A stretch of 64,000 bases of DNA, from contig NZ_JABRWH010000001.1 of assembly GCF_013248975.1 (NCBI RefSeq), positions 124,001 to 188,000 of the forward strand. Direction: 5' to 3'. Below are positions 39,435-47,699 of the stretch, one piece after another. The DNA is from Neobacillus endophyticus (GTDB taxonomy: Bacteria > Bacillota > Bacilli > Bacillales > Cytobacillaceae). Position 1 is the stretch's first letter. Each line of letters opens with the position of its first letter. Both the position numbers and the translations under genes were made by a program. A model generated the notes under the pieces. The model was not told the DNA's origin and ran no database searches. It saw only the letters and a program-made list of their open reading frames with translations.

Positions 39435-39923
39435 TTAGTTTGTAACTTTAGATAGTTCGAATGCTTCGTGAAGAACTTCTACTGCTTTATGCATATTTTT
39501 CTCCTCCACAACTGCGGAGACTTTGATTTCGGAAGTGCTGACCATTTTTACTTGAATATTATTTTCGGCAAGGACTGCGAACATTTTGGCAGCAACTCCA
39601 GGGTTTGAAATCATACCGGAACCGACAATGGATACTTTAGCCAATTTATTTTCGGCATCTAATTGTTCATACCCCAGCTCTCCCTTATTCAATTCAAGAA
39701 CATTTAATGTTTCGATCCAATCATCTGTTTGAATCGAGAAGGATAAATTTGCTGTCCCTGATTCTGTTGTATTCTGAATAATAATATCTACATTAATATG
39801 ATTTTGTGCCAATGTCGTAAAAATGGTTGATAAGCTTGTAAGTGAATTCGTTAAGCCTAAAACCGTTACCTTTGTAATTTCGTTCTCGAACGCAATTCCG
39901 CGGACGACTAAATTTTGTTCCAT
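39435..39923 (-). CDS. lysC: aspartokinase II beta subunit (in-frame internal start in lysC)
   Basis: Inside lysC the ATG at 39923 (MEQNLVVRGIAFENE) is preceded by GAGGAGG eight bases upstream, a stronger site than most gene starts here. In B. subtilis, aspartokinase II is an alpha2-beta2 enzyme whose beta chain begins at the same place. The product would be 162 residues and consists of the two ACT domains only. Confidence 0.85.
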   Translation of the reverse strand: MEQNLVVRGIAFENEITKVTVLGLTNSLTSLSTIFTTLAQNHINVDIIIQNTTESGTANLSFSIQTDDWIETLNVLELNKGELGYEQLDAENKLAKVSIVGSGMISNPGVAAKMFAVLAENNIQVKMVSTSEIKVSAVVEEKNMHKAVEVLHEAFELSKVTN

Positions 39924-40658
39924 TGTCGCTTCCTCCTCAATCACTGTACCTGAAATTTTCTCCATACTTGAGCGAACCTCGAGCCGAACATGATAATTCT
40001 TAGCAAACTCCACCGCTCTTGGATGGAGTACACCTGCTCCAAGATTTGCAAGCTCCAACATCTCATCATATGAAACAGATAATAGTTTACGCGCAGTTTT
40101 TACATATCTTGGATCTGTCGTAAACACCCCCGTTACATCTGTATAAATATCGCACTTATCGGCCTTTAAAGCAGCCGCCAATGCTACAGCAGTGGTATCA
40201 GAGCCTCCACGGCCTAGTGTCGTGATTTCACCGGTATCCGTAACTCCTTGAAATCCTGCAACAACCACTATTTTTCCTAATTGCAGCTGTTCTTTTATGG
40301 CCTCTGTATTGATTTTGGCAATTCTTGCATTACCATGTATAGGCTCTGTTACAATTCCTGCTTGCCAGCCTGTATAAGAAACGGCTTCAAGTCCTTTTTC
40401 ATTTAAAGCGATAGATAACAGTGAAATTGTAACTTGTTCTCCTGTTGTAAGCAGCATATCCATTTCCCGTTTATTTGGCTGCGTAGAAAGCTCCTTTGCC
40501 ATATTAACCAGCTGATCAGTAGTCTTCCCCATCGCGGAAACAACCACAACAACTTGATTTCCTCTCTCTATTTCTTCTTTGACACATTCAGCAACATTGA
40601 GAATCCGGTCAATACTGCCAACAGATGTTCCTCCAAATTTTTGAACAATTAAGCCCAT
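39435..40658 (-). CDS. lysC: lysine-sensitive aspartokinase II, alpha subunit
   Basis: Phosphorylates aspartate at the head of the lysine, threonine, methionine and diaminopimelate pathways. It has VQKFGGTSVGS at the N-terminus, the catalytic domain to about residue 245 (TLGRGGSDTTAVALAAAL), and two ACT domains that bind the feedback amino acid. The length of 407 matches the Bacillus enzyme (about 408). The leader holds a lysine riboswitch. An internal start yields the beta subunit (39435-39923). A repeat copy lies between the riboswitch terminator and the start. Confidence 0.96.
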   Translation of the reverse strand: MGLIVQKFGGTSVGSIDRILNVAECVKEEIERGNQVVVVVSAMGKTTDQLVNMAKELSTQPNKREMDMLLTTGEQVTISLLSIALNEKGLEAVSYTGWQAGIVTEPIHGNARIAKINTEAIKEQLQLGKIVVVAGFQGVTDTGEITTLGRGGSDTTAVALAAALKADKCDIYTDVTGVFTTDPRYVKTARKLLSVSYDEMLELANLGAGVLHPRAVEFAKNYHVRLEVRSSMEKISGTVIEEEATMEQNLVVRGIAFENEITKVTVLGLTNSLTSLSTIFTTLAQNHINVDIIIQNTTESGTANLSFSIQTDDWIETLNVLELNKGELGYEQLDAENKLAKVSIVGSGMISNPGVAAKMFAVLAENNIQVKMVSTSEIKVSAVVEEKNMHKAVEVLHEAFELSKVTN

Positions 40659-40710
40659 TTCTTCCCCTTCTTTCCGTAATTCTGTTAGGTTATTTTTTTA
40701 CAAAAATGAT

Positions 40711-40787
40711 TCTGTTAATCTTAGATGTTGACTTCCGCTTCGGGCGCTTTAATCAACTGTTGGAAAAATCAACAATGTGATTTAGCC
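40711..40787. repeat. shortened repeat copy (D) in the lysC leader
   Basis: The sequence has TGTTGACTTCCGCTTCGGGCGC and then TTAATCAACTGTT, AATCAACAATGTGATTTAGCC. It shares the ends of copies A and B (TGTTGA, CGCTNC, ATCAACAATGT, TTTAGCC) but lacks the long core. It sits between the lysine riboswitch terminator and the lysC start. Confidence 0.5.
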
Positions 40788-40795
40788 ACAAAAAT

Positions 40796-40830
40796 AAAAA
40801 AAGCAATAGGAGATTATCCCATTGCTTTTT
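40796..40830 (-). terminator. riboswitch-controlled terminator of lysC
   Basis: AAAAAGCAATGGGA and TCCTATTGCTTTTT pair with one mismatch, and a T-tract follows on the minus strand. It forms the expression platform of the lysine riboswitch. Confidence 0.88.
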
Positions 40831-40861
40831 AAACACAAAGAAAAAAGTTCTTTTGCAAACA

Positions 40862-41040
40862 ATGAAAGATAGCTCTCCAAGACATCGATCTTGACAATCC
40901 GGTATTTATTCAATACAGGACCAGCAAAGGAAAGTATTGAGTCTTTCCTCACTTCGGCGAACATCCCCTTTTAAGATTCATCATCGAAACTCAATTTCCT
41001 CAGAATCTCTACTCTTGAAGCTCGCACCTCTACCTTCACT
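40862..41040 (-). promoter_or_regulatory. lysine riboswitch (L-box)
   Basis: Conserved L-box parts on the minus strand are GGTAGAGGTGCGAGCTTCAA at the 5' side, AAGGGGATGTTCGCCGAAG in the centre, GCTGGTCCTGTATTGAATAA, and TTGGAGAGCTATCTTTCAT closing P1 with GTGAAGGTAG. Lysine binding should favour the following terminator and turn lysC off. Confidence 0.95.
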
Positions 41041-41079
41041 TTAATACGTAAAAGTGATTGTATATTAAATTTTCAATTC

Positions 41080-41108
41080 ATTATAGCATAGCCTATTTTT
41101 TATGACAA
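41080..41108 (-). promoter_or_regulatory. sigma-A promoter of the lysC leader
   Basis: TTGTCA and an extended TGCTATAAT are 17 bases apart on the minus strand. The -35 directly abuts the uvrC stop codon. Confidence 0.85.
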
Positions 41109-42884
41109 TCACTGGGATTGGAGTTTTTTTATTAATTCTTCTGAAACTGATTCGGGAATACCAATTGCAGTAAATTCCTCCAACGTTGCTTCTTTCATTT
41201 TCTTAACTGAGCCAAAATGTTTCAGCAATAATTTTTTTCGTTTCTCTCCTATGCCTGGAATTTCATCTAGCAGTGATTGAAACACATTTTTACTGCGGAT
41301 TTGACGATGGAACGTAATCGCAAACCGGTGTACTTCATCTTGAATTCTTTGCAGTAAATAAAATTCCTGGCTATTTCTTCCTAATGGAACGATTTCCAAT
41401 GGATCCCCGAATAATAATTGCGATGTCCGGTGTTTATCATCTTTTACAAGCCCTGCAAGTGGAATGTCCAAGCCAAGTTCATTCTCGAGTACATCTCTAA
41501 CAGCTTCAACGTGCCCTTTGCCGCCGTCAATAATAATTAAATCCGGAAGTGGTAATTCTTCCTTCAATGCTCTGGAATATCTTCTTCTTGTTACCTCCCG
41601 CATCGATTCATAATCATCCGGCCCTTTGACTGATTTTATTTTATATTTGCGGTATTCCCTTTTGTTCGGTTTACCATCTGTAAATACCACCATTGCTGAT
41701 ACAGGGTCTGTTCCTTGAATATTGGAATTATCAAAGGCCTCTATTCGGTGCGGCGTATAAATCCCCAAATATTCACCGAGGTTTTCAACTGCCTTAATTG
41801 TCCGTTCCTCATCTTTTTCAATCAGCGAGAACTTTTCATCCAGAGCAATTTTGGCATTTTTAATTGCCATTTTCACGAGATCTTTTTTTGGCCCGCGCTG
41901 CGGCTGCAGCACTTTTACTTCGAGTAGCTGCTCTGCCATTGATAGATCCACTTCATCCTGTATGAGAATTTCCTTTGGTTTAACGTGGTTCGTCTGCTGA
42001 TAAAATTGCCCAAGAAATGTTAACATTTCTTCCTCTGGTTCATTGTAGGCAGGAAACATAGAAACATCGCGCTCAATCAGCTTGCCTTGCCGGACAAAAA
42101 AGACTTGAACACACATCCATCCTTTATCAACTGCATAACCGAATACATCACGGTCAGTAAAATCGGTCAAGGTGATTTTTTGTTTTTCCATAATTGTTTC
42201 AATATGAGCAATTTTATCCCTGTACTCTTTTGCTCGTTCAAAGTCAAGTTCTTCAGCAGCTGCTGTCATTTTCTCTGTAAGATCTTTTTTAATTTCCTTA
42301 TATCCACCGTTCAAAAAACGGGTAATTTCATCTGTCATCTGTTTGTACTGTTCTTCCGAAACTTCTTTTACACACGGTGCCAGGCACTGGCCAAGATGAT
42401 AATACAAACAAACCCGGTCGGGCAAGGTCGAGCATTTCCTTAGTGGATAAATTCGGTCCAGCAATTTTTTCGTCTCATTTGCCGCACCAACATTTGGATA
42501 AGGACCAAAGTATTTACCCTTATCTTTTTTTACTTTTCTTGTAATGATGAGTTTTGGATGTCGTTCCGCTGTCAGCTTAATGAACGGATACGTCTTGTCA
42601 TCCTTTAACATGATGTTGTACTTTGGATCATATTTCTTGATCAAGTTCAACTCAAGGAGCAATGCTTCTATATTTGATGAGGTTACGATATATTCAAAGT
42701 CTTCAATTTCATTGACTAACCTTAAGGTCTTCCCGTCATGTGAACCAGTAAAATAGGAGCGGACGCGGTTTTTCAATACTTTTGCTTTCCCAACATAAAT
42801 AATTGTTCCTTGACGGTCTTTCATTAAGTAGCATCCAGGCTGGTCTGGCAGCAGTGTAAGCTTCTGTTTAATCGTTTCATTCAT
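41109..42884 (-). CDS. uvrC: excinuclease ABC subunit C
   Basis: Makes the two incisions around bulky DNA lesions with UvrA and UvrB. It has the GIY-YIG nuclease at the N-terminus ([29 protein letters not shown]), a UVR motif near residue 205-240, the RNase H-like second nuclease ([22 protein letters not shown]) and C-terminal helix-hairpin-helix repeats ([19 protein letters not shown]). I start at the ATG at 42884, with GAGGAG upstream; the longer frame begins at a TTG before that site. Confidence 0.95.
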   Translation of the reverse strand: MNETIKQKLTLLPDQPGCYLMKDRQGTIIYVGKAKVLKNRVRSYFTGSHDGKTLRLVNEIEDFEYIVTSSNIEALLLELNLIKKYDPKYNIMLKDDKTYPFIKLTAERHPKLIITRKVKKDKGKYFGPYPNVGAANETKKLLDRIYPLRKCSTLPDRVCLYYHLGQCLAPCVKEVSEEQYKQMTDEITRFLNGGYKEIKKDLTEKMTAAAEELDFERAKEYRDKIAHIETIMEKQKITLTDFTDRDVFGYAVDKGWMCVQVFFVRQGKLIERDVSMFPAYNEPEEEMLTFLGQFYQQTNHVKPKEILIQDEVDLSMAEQLLEVKVLQPQRGPKKDLVKMAIKNAKIALDEKFSLIEKDEERTIKAVENLGEYLGIYTPHRIEAFDNSNIQGTDPVSAMVVFTDGKPNKREYRKYKIKSVKGPDDYESMREVTRRRYSRALKEELPLPDLIIIDGGKGHVEAVRDVLENELGLDIPLAGLVKDDKHRTSQLLFGDPLEIVPLGRNSQEFYLLQRIQDEVHRFAITFHRQIRSKNVFQSLLDEIPGIGEKRKKLLLKHFGSVKKMKEATLEEFTAIGIPESVSEELIKKLQSQ

Positions 42885-42978
42885 TCCGGCCACTCTCCTC
42901 TCCGTCAAAATAGCTTATCTTTAAAATTGTAAATCAAATGGCCAAGTAAAGGAAGTAGGAGTTGCTGGATAAAAAATA

Positions 42979-43053
42979 GACTGTGTTAAACTTTCCTGTT
43001 AATTTCTTCTTCAATCAACAGTTAGTAAGTCAGCAATTGACTTTAACACAGTC
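42979..43053. repeat. hairpin repeat (C) with perfect 12-base ends between trxA and uvrC
   Basis: GACTGTGTTAAA (42979-42990) and TTTAACACAGTC (43042-43053) are perfect inverted repeats around 51 bases. The inside has CTGTTAATTTC and CAATCAACAG, which recall copies A, B and D. No gene is present. It follows the trxA terminator. Confidence 0.6.
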
Positions 43054-43054
43054 C

Positions 43055-43094
43055 AAAAATAAAAAACCCTAGCAAGAATTCTCCAGCTAAGGTT
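43055..43094 (-). terminator. terminator of trxA
   Basis: AACCTTAGC and GCTAGGGTT pair over nine bases with one wobble, followed by TTTTTTATTTTT on the minus strand. Confidence 0.88.
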
Positions 43095-43108
43095 TCATTA
43101 AACTTATT

Positions 43109-43423
43109 TTAGAAATGCTTTTCCAGTACGCTTGCTAATGCATCTTTTGGTTGGAAGCCTACCACTTTATCAACCACTTCGCCATCTTTGAATACTAACA
43201 AAGTTGGGATGCTCATTACCCCAAAATTAGCAGCTGTTTGTGGATTTTCATCAACATCTAACTTTGAAATTTTTATTTTATCGCCGATTTCTGCGTCAAG
43301 TTCTTCAAGAACTGGAGCAATCATCTTACAAGGTCCGCACCAAGGTGCCCAAAAATCTACAAGTACAAGACCTGAACCAGTTTCGGCTGCAAAGTTTTGA
43401 TCTGTTACATGTGCAATAGCCAT
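43109..43423 (-). CDS. trxA: thioredoxin
   Basis: The general cytosolic disulphide reductant. The 104-residue protein has the active site [14 protein letters not shown] (near residues 27-40) and the cis-Pro in [10 protein letters not shown]. It has a good ribosome site and its own terminator. It lies between etfA and uvrC, as in B. subtilis. Confidence 0.98.
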   Translation of the reverse strand: MAIAHVTDQNFAAETGSGLVLVDFWAPWCGPCKMIAPVLEELDAEIGDKIKISKLDVDENPQTAANFGVMSIPTLLVFKDGEVVDKVVGFQPKDALASVLEKHF

Positions 43424-43544
43424 TTTTCATTGACCTCCTAATAATAACTTAAAATACTACGGAAAGTATAACATTGATTGGAAAATGACGCTAATAATAT
43501 GTTTCGTCACTTAATTTCCCCAATATTACGGCTGATATTCCAGT

Positions 43545-43572
43545 AAAAAGCGAGCGGATCAACCCGCTCGCT
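43545..43572 (-). terminator. terminator of the fadR-fadB-etfB-etfA unit
   Basis: AGCGAGCGG and CCGCTCGCT pair perfectly around a six-base loop, followed by TTTTT on the minus strand, just after the etfA stop. Confidence 0.9.
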
Positions 43573-43580
43573 CATTGTTA

Positions 43581-44558
43581 TTATTGGTGCACCTTCAGCT
43601 TTTTAAACTCTTCTGTTAACATTGGTACCACTTCGAATAAGTCTCCAACGATTCCATAATCAGCTACTTTAAAGATATTGGCTTCCGGATCTTTGTTGAT
43701 TGCAACTATGACTTTAGAGTTTGACATTCCGGCAAGGTGCTGAATCGCTCCGGATATCCCACAGGCAATATATAGATCAGGTGTAACAACCTTGCCTGTT
43801 TGCCCGATTTGCATAGAATAATCGCAATAATCAGCATCACATGCACCACGTGAAGCCCCAACTGCGCCTCCCAAGACATCTGCTAATTCTTTTAGCGGCT
43901 TAAAGCCTTCAGCACTCTTAACACCGCGTCCACCAGAAATAATTACCTTGGCTTCGCTTAAGTCAACGCCCTCTGTTGCTTTTCGAACCACTTCTTTAAT
44001 AATGGCGCGAAGGTCTTTAATTTCTACAGATAAAACTGATACATCGCCACTCCTGCTTTCGTCTTTTTCCAACGGAGTAATGTTGTTTGGACGAACAGTA
44101 GCAAAAATTAGGCCATCCGTTACAATTTTCTTTTCGAAAGCTTTACCTGAATAAATTGGTCTTGTAAAGACAACATTTCCACCTGCAACTTCAACAGCCG
44201 TGGCATCAGAAATTAAGCCTGAGGAAAGTTTTCCAGCAATTCTTGGAGACAGATCTTTACCAAGAGCTGTATGGCCAATCATTAGTCCTTCCGGCTGCTC
44301 TTGTTCGATAACGGCAAGTAATGCTTGCGAGAATCCATCAGATGTATATTGTTTTAATTTCTCATTCTCCACTACTACGACACGGTCTGCTCCATATTTT
44401 ACTAACTCTAACCCTAAAGCGCTTACAGATTCACCAATAAGAACTCCTACTATTTCTCCGCCTTCAGCAACCGTTTTCGCAGCACCAATTGCTTCAAAAG
44501 ATACATTACGTAAGGATCCGTCACGAACTTCTCCTAATACCAATACTTTTCTAGCCAT
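43581..44558 (-). CDS. etfA: electron transfer flavoprotein alpha subunit
   Basis: Takes electrons from acyl-CoA dehydrogenases towards the quinone pool. The C-terminal FAD domain is clear: VISGGRGVKSAEGFKPLKELADVLGGAVGASRGACDADY and GQTGKVVTPDLYIACGISGAIQHLAGM. The length of 325 is normal. It follows etfB by 46 bases, as the last gene of the fatty-acid unit. Confidence 0.96.
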   Translation of the reverse strand: MARKVLVLGEVRDGSLRNVSFEAIGAAKTVAEGGEIVGVLIGESVSALGLELVKYGADRVVVVENEKLKQYTSDGFSQALLAVIEQEQPEGLMIGHTALGKDLSPRIAGKLSSGLISDATAVEVAGGNVVFTRPIYSGKAFEKKIVTDGLIFATVRPNNITPLEKDESRSGDVSVLSVEIKDLRAIIKEVVRKATEGVDLSEAKVIISGGRGVKSAEGFKPLKELADVLGGAVGASRGACDADYCDYSMQIGQTGKVVTPDLYIACGISGAIQHLAGMSNSKVIVAINKDPEANIFKVADYGIVGDLFEVVPMLTEEFKKLKVHQ

Positions 44559-44604
44559 TCTGATTTACCTCCTGCAAACAATTTTTGTGAAAACACCGAT
44601 TCTA

Positions 44605-45378
44605 TTACACTACTTTTGCTTCTGTATGGAGTAAATGGACAAGTTCTTTCACTTGATCTGCCAAATCACCGGATAATACTTTGCCAGCTTCTTTTTTAGG
44701 CGGTAAATAAATTTCAATTGTTTTAGTTTTTGCTTCTACATCTTCTTCTTCAAGATCAAGGTCATCTATTTCCAGTTCATCAAGCGGCTTTTTCTTTGCT
44801 TTCATAATCCCCGGTAATGACGGATAACGTGGTTCGTTTAAACCTTGCTGTGCTGTGACTAAAAGAGGAAGACTTGTTTCAATGACTTCAGAATCGCCCT
44901 CAACATCTCGTGTCACGGTGACGCTTGTGCCATCAATTTCAAGTTTTGTAATTGTTGTCACATAAGGGATATTTAAAAGCTCGGCTACGCGCGGACCAAC
45001 CTGACCAGAACCACCGTCAATTGCAACGTTGCCGCCTAGTATTAAATCAGCTTTTTTATCTTTTAAGTATTCAGCAATAATTTTTGCAGTTGTATATTGA
45101 TCGCCATTCTCAACATCATCTTCTGTATTAATGAGAACAGCTTTATCGGCTCCCATCGCCAGCGCAGTACGTAATTGTTTTTCAGACTCTTCATTGCCGA
45201 CAGAAATAACGGTTACTTCTCCGGCATTGGCATCGCGGACTTGGATTGCCTCTTCAATTGCATATTCATCATAAGGATTGATGATAAATTCTGCACCATC
45301 CTCGTTAATTTTTCCACCGGAGATTGAAATCTTTTCTTCTGTATCAAAGGTCCTTTTCATTAACACATAAATGTTCAT
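44605..45378 (-). CDS. etfB: electron transfer flavoprotein beta subunit
   Basis: Partner of EtfA, with the AMP-binding fold. Blocks seen are MNIYVLMKRTFDTEEKI, INPYDEYAIEEAI, ALAMGADKAVLI, GNVAIDGGSGQVGPRVAELL and the recognition loop LPGIMKAKKKPL. I use the ATG at 45378 with AGGAGGG nine bases before it. The 120-base gap after fadB is short enough for cotranscription. Confidence 0.95.
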   Translation of the reverse strand: MNIYVLMKRTFDTEEKISISGGKINEDGAEFIINPYDEYAIEEAIQVRDANAGEVTVISVGNEESEKQLRTALAMGADKAVLINTEDDVENGDQYTTAKIIAEYLKDKKADLILGGNVAIDGGSGQVGPRVAELLNIPYVTTITKLEIDGTSVTVTRDVEGDSEVIETSLPLLVTAQQGLNEPRYPSLPGIMKAKKKPLDELEIDDLDLEEEDVEAKTKTIEIYLPPKKEAGKVLSGDLADQVKELVHLLHTEAKVV

Positions 45379-45498
45379 GGCTATGTTCCCTCCTAATAAA
45401 TTCAAACATTTCACCAGTTTGAAAGATTGAGAAAATTCTTCCGAAAAAATTTATCTAAGCCTTCTGCTGACGAGCCGGTAATACCCCGCTGCAGAATC

Positions 45499-46272
45499 TT
45501 ATTCCCCTTTAAAATGTGGCTCTCTTTTTTCAATAAATGCCTGAATGCCTTCTTTTGCATCAGCAGAAGCAAACACTTCACCAAATAACTCAGCTTCCTT
45601 GTTCATTCCTTCATAAAATTCTTCTGTTTTAGCATAGTTTAATAGTTCGATAACAGCTTTTACAGAGGCTGGGCTTTTCTTGGCAATTTTCTTGGCTAAA
45701 TTATAAGTCTGCTCTAATACTTCTGTTTCTGGATATGCATGGCTTGCGAGTCCATAACGGACTGCCTCCAATCCTGTTATAGGATCAGAAGTTAACATCA
45801 TTTCAGCTGCTCTTGCTGTTCCAACGTATTTTGGCAAACGCTGGGTTCCTGCAAATCCTGGAATGATACCAAGCTGGAGCTCAGGGAGACCAAGTTTGGC
45901 CGTTTCGCTGACGATCCGGATATGACAGGCCATTGCTAGTTCAAGGCCTCCGCCAAGTGCTGCACCGTGAATCCCAGCAATAATCGGTTTTGGGAATTTT
46001 TCCATCCTATCAAACAAATCTTGTCCCACTTTTCCTAGATTGGAAAAACCGGCAGAAGTGTCAACTGTAGTAAACTCTTTAATATCTGCCCCCGCAGAAA
46101 AAAAGCGGCCCTCACCATGAATAACAATTACTCGTATATCACGGTTGGGTTCGATTTCATCAAGAACAGCCGACAATTCCTTAAGCAATCCCGACGAAAG
46201 GGCATTTGCCGGGGGCCTTGATATGGTAATAGTGGCAATAGCTTGATCATGAGACCATTTTAAATATTCCAA
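45499..46272 (-). CDS. fadB: enoyl-CoA hydratase/isomerase-family protein
   Basis: Likely hydrates enoyl-CoA in fatty-acid beta-oxidation. The crotonase oxyanion-hole blocks are FFSAGADIKEFT (about residues 58-69) and GAALGGGLELAMACHIRI (about 105), with the catalytic-region LPELQLGIIPGFAGTQRLPKYVG. The length of 257 is normal. It follows fadR by 29 bases. The named B. subtilis counterpart is ysiB/fadB. Confidence 0.92.
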   Translation of the reverse strand: MEYLKWSHDQAIATITISRPPANALSSGLLKELSAVLDEIEPNRDIRVIVIHGEGRFFSAGADIKEFTTVDTSAGFSNLGKVGQDLFDRMEKFPKPIIAGIHGAALGGGLELAMACHIRIVSETAKLGLPELQLGIIPGFAGTQRLPKYVGTARAAEMMLTSDPITGLEAVRYGLASHAYPETEVLEQTYNLAKKIAKKSPASVKAVIELLNYAKTEEFYEGMNKEAELFGEVFASADAKEGIQAFIEKREPHFKGE

Positions 46273-46301
46273 AATACTCCCTCCCCTTCCTTTTCACAAC
46301 A

Positions 46302-46886
46302 CTAGCGGCTTCCAAACCCGTTAATCAGCATCCGGTGGATTTGAGGTGCCAGCGCATTAAGATTATATTTTTCTTCATTCATTACCCAAGATGTGATCGC
46401 CTCATCAATGGTACCGAATATCATTTGTCGCGCCAGGCGTACATCGAGGTCACTTGAAAACTCCCCAGTTTCTTTTCCTTCTATTAAAATTTTATCGATC
46501 ACATGCAGATACCCTTTTAAAATATCATTTATCTTTAGGCGCAATTCCTTATTTGATTGGCGCAATTCCAATTGGGTAACAATTGCAAGGTGATGATCTT
46601 CTGATAACAAACTTAAATGAGTTTCAATCAACACTAATAACTTCTCTGTTGATGTCTCTTTTCCTTCTATCATTTCCTCAATTTTTTCTACAAAACTTCC
46701 CATTTTTTCTTCAAAGAGAGAGATTAGAATATCTTCTTTGTTCTTAAAATAAAGATAAATGGTGCCATCAGCTACGCCAGCTTGTTTGGCAATCTTGGAA
46801 ACTTGTGCTTGATGATAGCCATTTTCTGCGATAACAATAACCGCCGCATCAATAATTTGCATATATTTTGGCTTGGATTTTTTCAT
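46302..46886 (-). CDS. fadR: TetR-family fatty-acid degradation repressor
   Basis: Represses beta-oxidation genes until long-chain acyl-CoA binds. The TetR helix-turn-helix is at residues 10-55 (NGYHQAQVSKIAKQAGVADGTIYLYFKNKEDIL), and a C-terminal ligand domain follows. The length of 194 equals the B. subtilis protein. A near-perfect FadR operator lies 60 bases upstream, so it represses its own unit. The lcfA gene that precedes it in B. subtilis is not here. Confidence 0.93.
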   Translation of the reverse strand: MKKSKPKYMQIIDAAVIVIAENGYHQAQVSKIAKQAGVADGTIYLYFKNKEDILISLFEEKMGSFVEKIEEMIEGKETSTEKLLVLIETHLSLLSEDHHLAIVTQLELRQSNKELRLKINDILKGYLHVIDKILIEGKETGEFSSDLDVRLARQMIFGTIDEAITSWVMNEEKYNLNALAPQIHRMLINGFGSR

Positions 46887-46945
46887 TGTCTCGATCCCTC
46901 CTTTGAAGAAAAACTAATGAACAAATTGCAAATTTCAAAATATAA

Positions 46946-46967
46946 CATGAATGAATCATCATTCATG
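46946..46967. promoter_or_regulatory. FadR operator upstream of fadR
   Basis: TGAATGAATCATCATTCA (46948-46965) matches the FadR consensus TGAATGANTANTCATTCA at all but one fixed base. The palindrome extends by two more bases on each side. Confidence 0.9.
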
Positions 46968-47050
46968 TTTTTATAATAATTTTAATCCTTCTTTCTGTCA
47001 AGAATTATCAGAGTAAACTTTTTCGCAATATTTTAACATTTCTAAGTAAA

Positions 47051-47126
47051 GGCGCTGTTAAATTTATCTGTTGATTTTCGCTCCAATCAACAGTGTTTAA
47101 ATATCAACAATGTTCATTAAATAGCC
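47051..47126. repeat. shortened repeat copy (B)
   Basis: GGCGCTGTTAAA..TGTTGATTTTCGCTCC joined to AATCAACAGTGT..ATATCAACAATGTTCATTAAATAGCC. The outer parts match copy A (33796-34039) almost base for base, but the core of about 170 bases is missing. It lies between fadR and the terminator at 47132. Confidence 0.7.
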
Positions 47127-47131
47127 AAGTC

Positions 47132-47168
47132 AAAAGAAAAACACCGCTGACACTTTCATCAGCGATGT
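47132..47168 (-). terminator. terminator after the mutS2-yshE unit
   Basis: ACATCGCTGA and TCAGCGGTGT pair over ten bases with one wobble, followed by TTTTCTTTT on the minus strand. Confidence 0.88.
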
Positions 47169-47170
47169 CC

Positions 47171-47257
47171 TTATTTCACAAAAAACGCTAAATATATGAC
47201 TCCAATCACCAAGAAAACACCGCATAAACCGAGAAGTACTTTTGCTAATGTCTCCAC
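47171..47257 (-). CDS. 28-codon single-helix membrane peptide, unknown
   Basis: A short ORF with a GTG start at 47257 and GGGAG eight bases before it. It encodes METLAKVLLGLCGVFLVIGV followed by IYLAFFVK: almost one continuous membrane helix (about residues 5-26) with a Lys end. It starts 15 bases after the yshE stop and ends directly before the terminator, so it is the last cistron of polX-mutS2-yshE. I do not recognise it. The strong ribosome site and position argue that it is translated. Confidence 0.6.
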   Translation of the reverse strand: METLAKVLLGLCGVFLVIGVIYLAFFVK

Positions 47258-47271
47258 ATTTCATTCTCCCT

Positions 47272-47679
47272 TTACTTAATACCTGCCCCGATAACATAGG
47301 ACAAGCCAATAGAAATGATCATCGAAATAAATCCTACTGCACGATTATCTTTTTGAATTTCTTCATCAATCTTGAATGTTGGTGTCAAAAACTCATAAAT
47401 AAAATATCCTGCCAACAGCAAGATGAAGCCGTAAACACCCCATCCTACCATGGTCAGTAACGCATTATGTTGTTCAATAGCTGCACGAAAAATATTGGCT
47501 ACACCAAATATTTTCCCTCCCGTAGCCATCGCAACAGCTAGGTTTCCTTTTTTGATCTCTTCCCAATTTCTATACCTTGTCACTGCTTCAAAGATAGCTA
47601 AAAAAACAATCATACATAAAATGACTATGCTGTAATAGGCTGCCGTCTGAATATATTCATTCTCCCAAAACTGATTCAT
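47272..47679 (-). CDS. yshE: DUF350-family membrane protein YshE
   Basis: A 135-residue protein with four hydrophobic segments (about residues 10-32, 48-65, 74-97, 112-133), typical of the DUF350 (UPF0719) family. The function is unknown. It follows mutS2 by 20 bases, as in B. subtilis. Confidence 0.88.
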   Translation of the reverse strand: MNQFWENEYIQTAAYYSIVILCMIVFLAIFEAVTRYRNWEEIKKGNLAVAMATGGKIFGVANIFRAAIEQHNALLTMVGWGVYGFILLLAGYFIYEFLTPTFKIDEEIQKDNRAVGFISMIISIGLSYVIGAGIK

Positions 47680-47699
47680 TCCTTAAACTCCCTGGAATT

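Noticed and set aside
42373..42391. Near match to the 13-mer repeat in uvrC (GGTGCCAGGCAC)
   Set aside because: It differs from the 13-mer and encodes the expected UvrC residues QCLAPCV, so it is probably chance.
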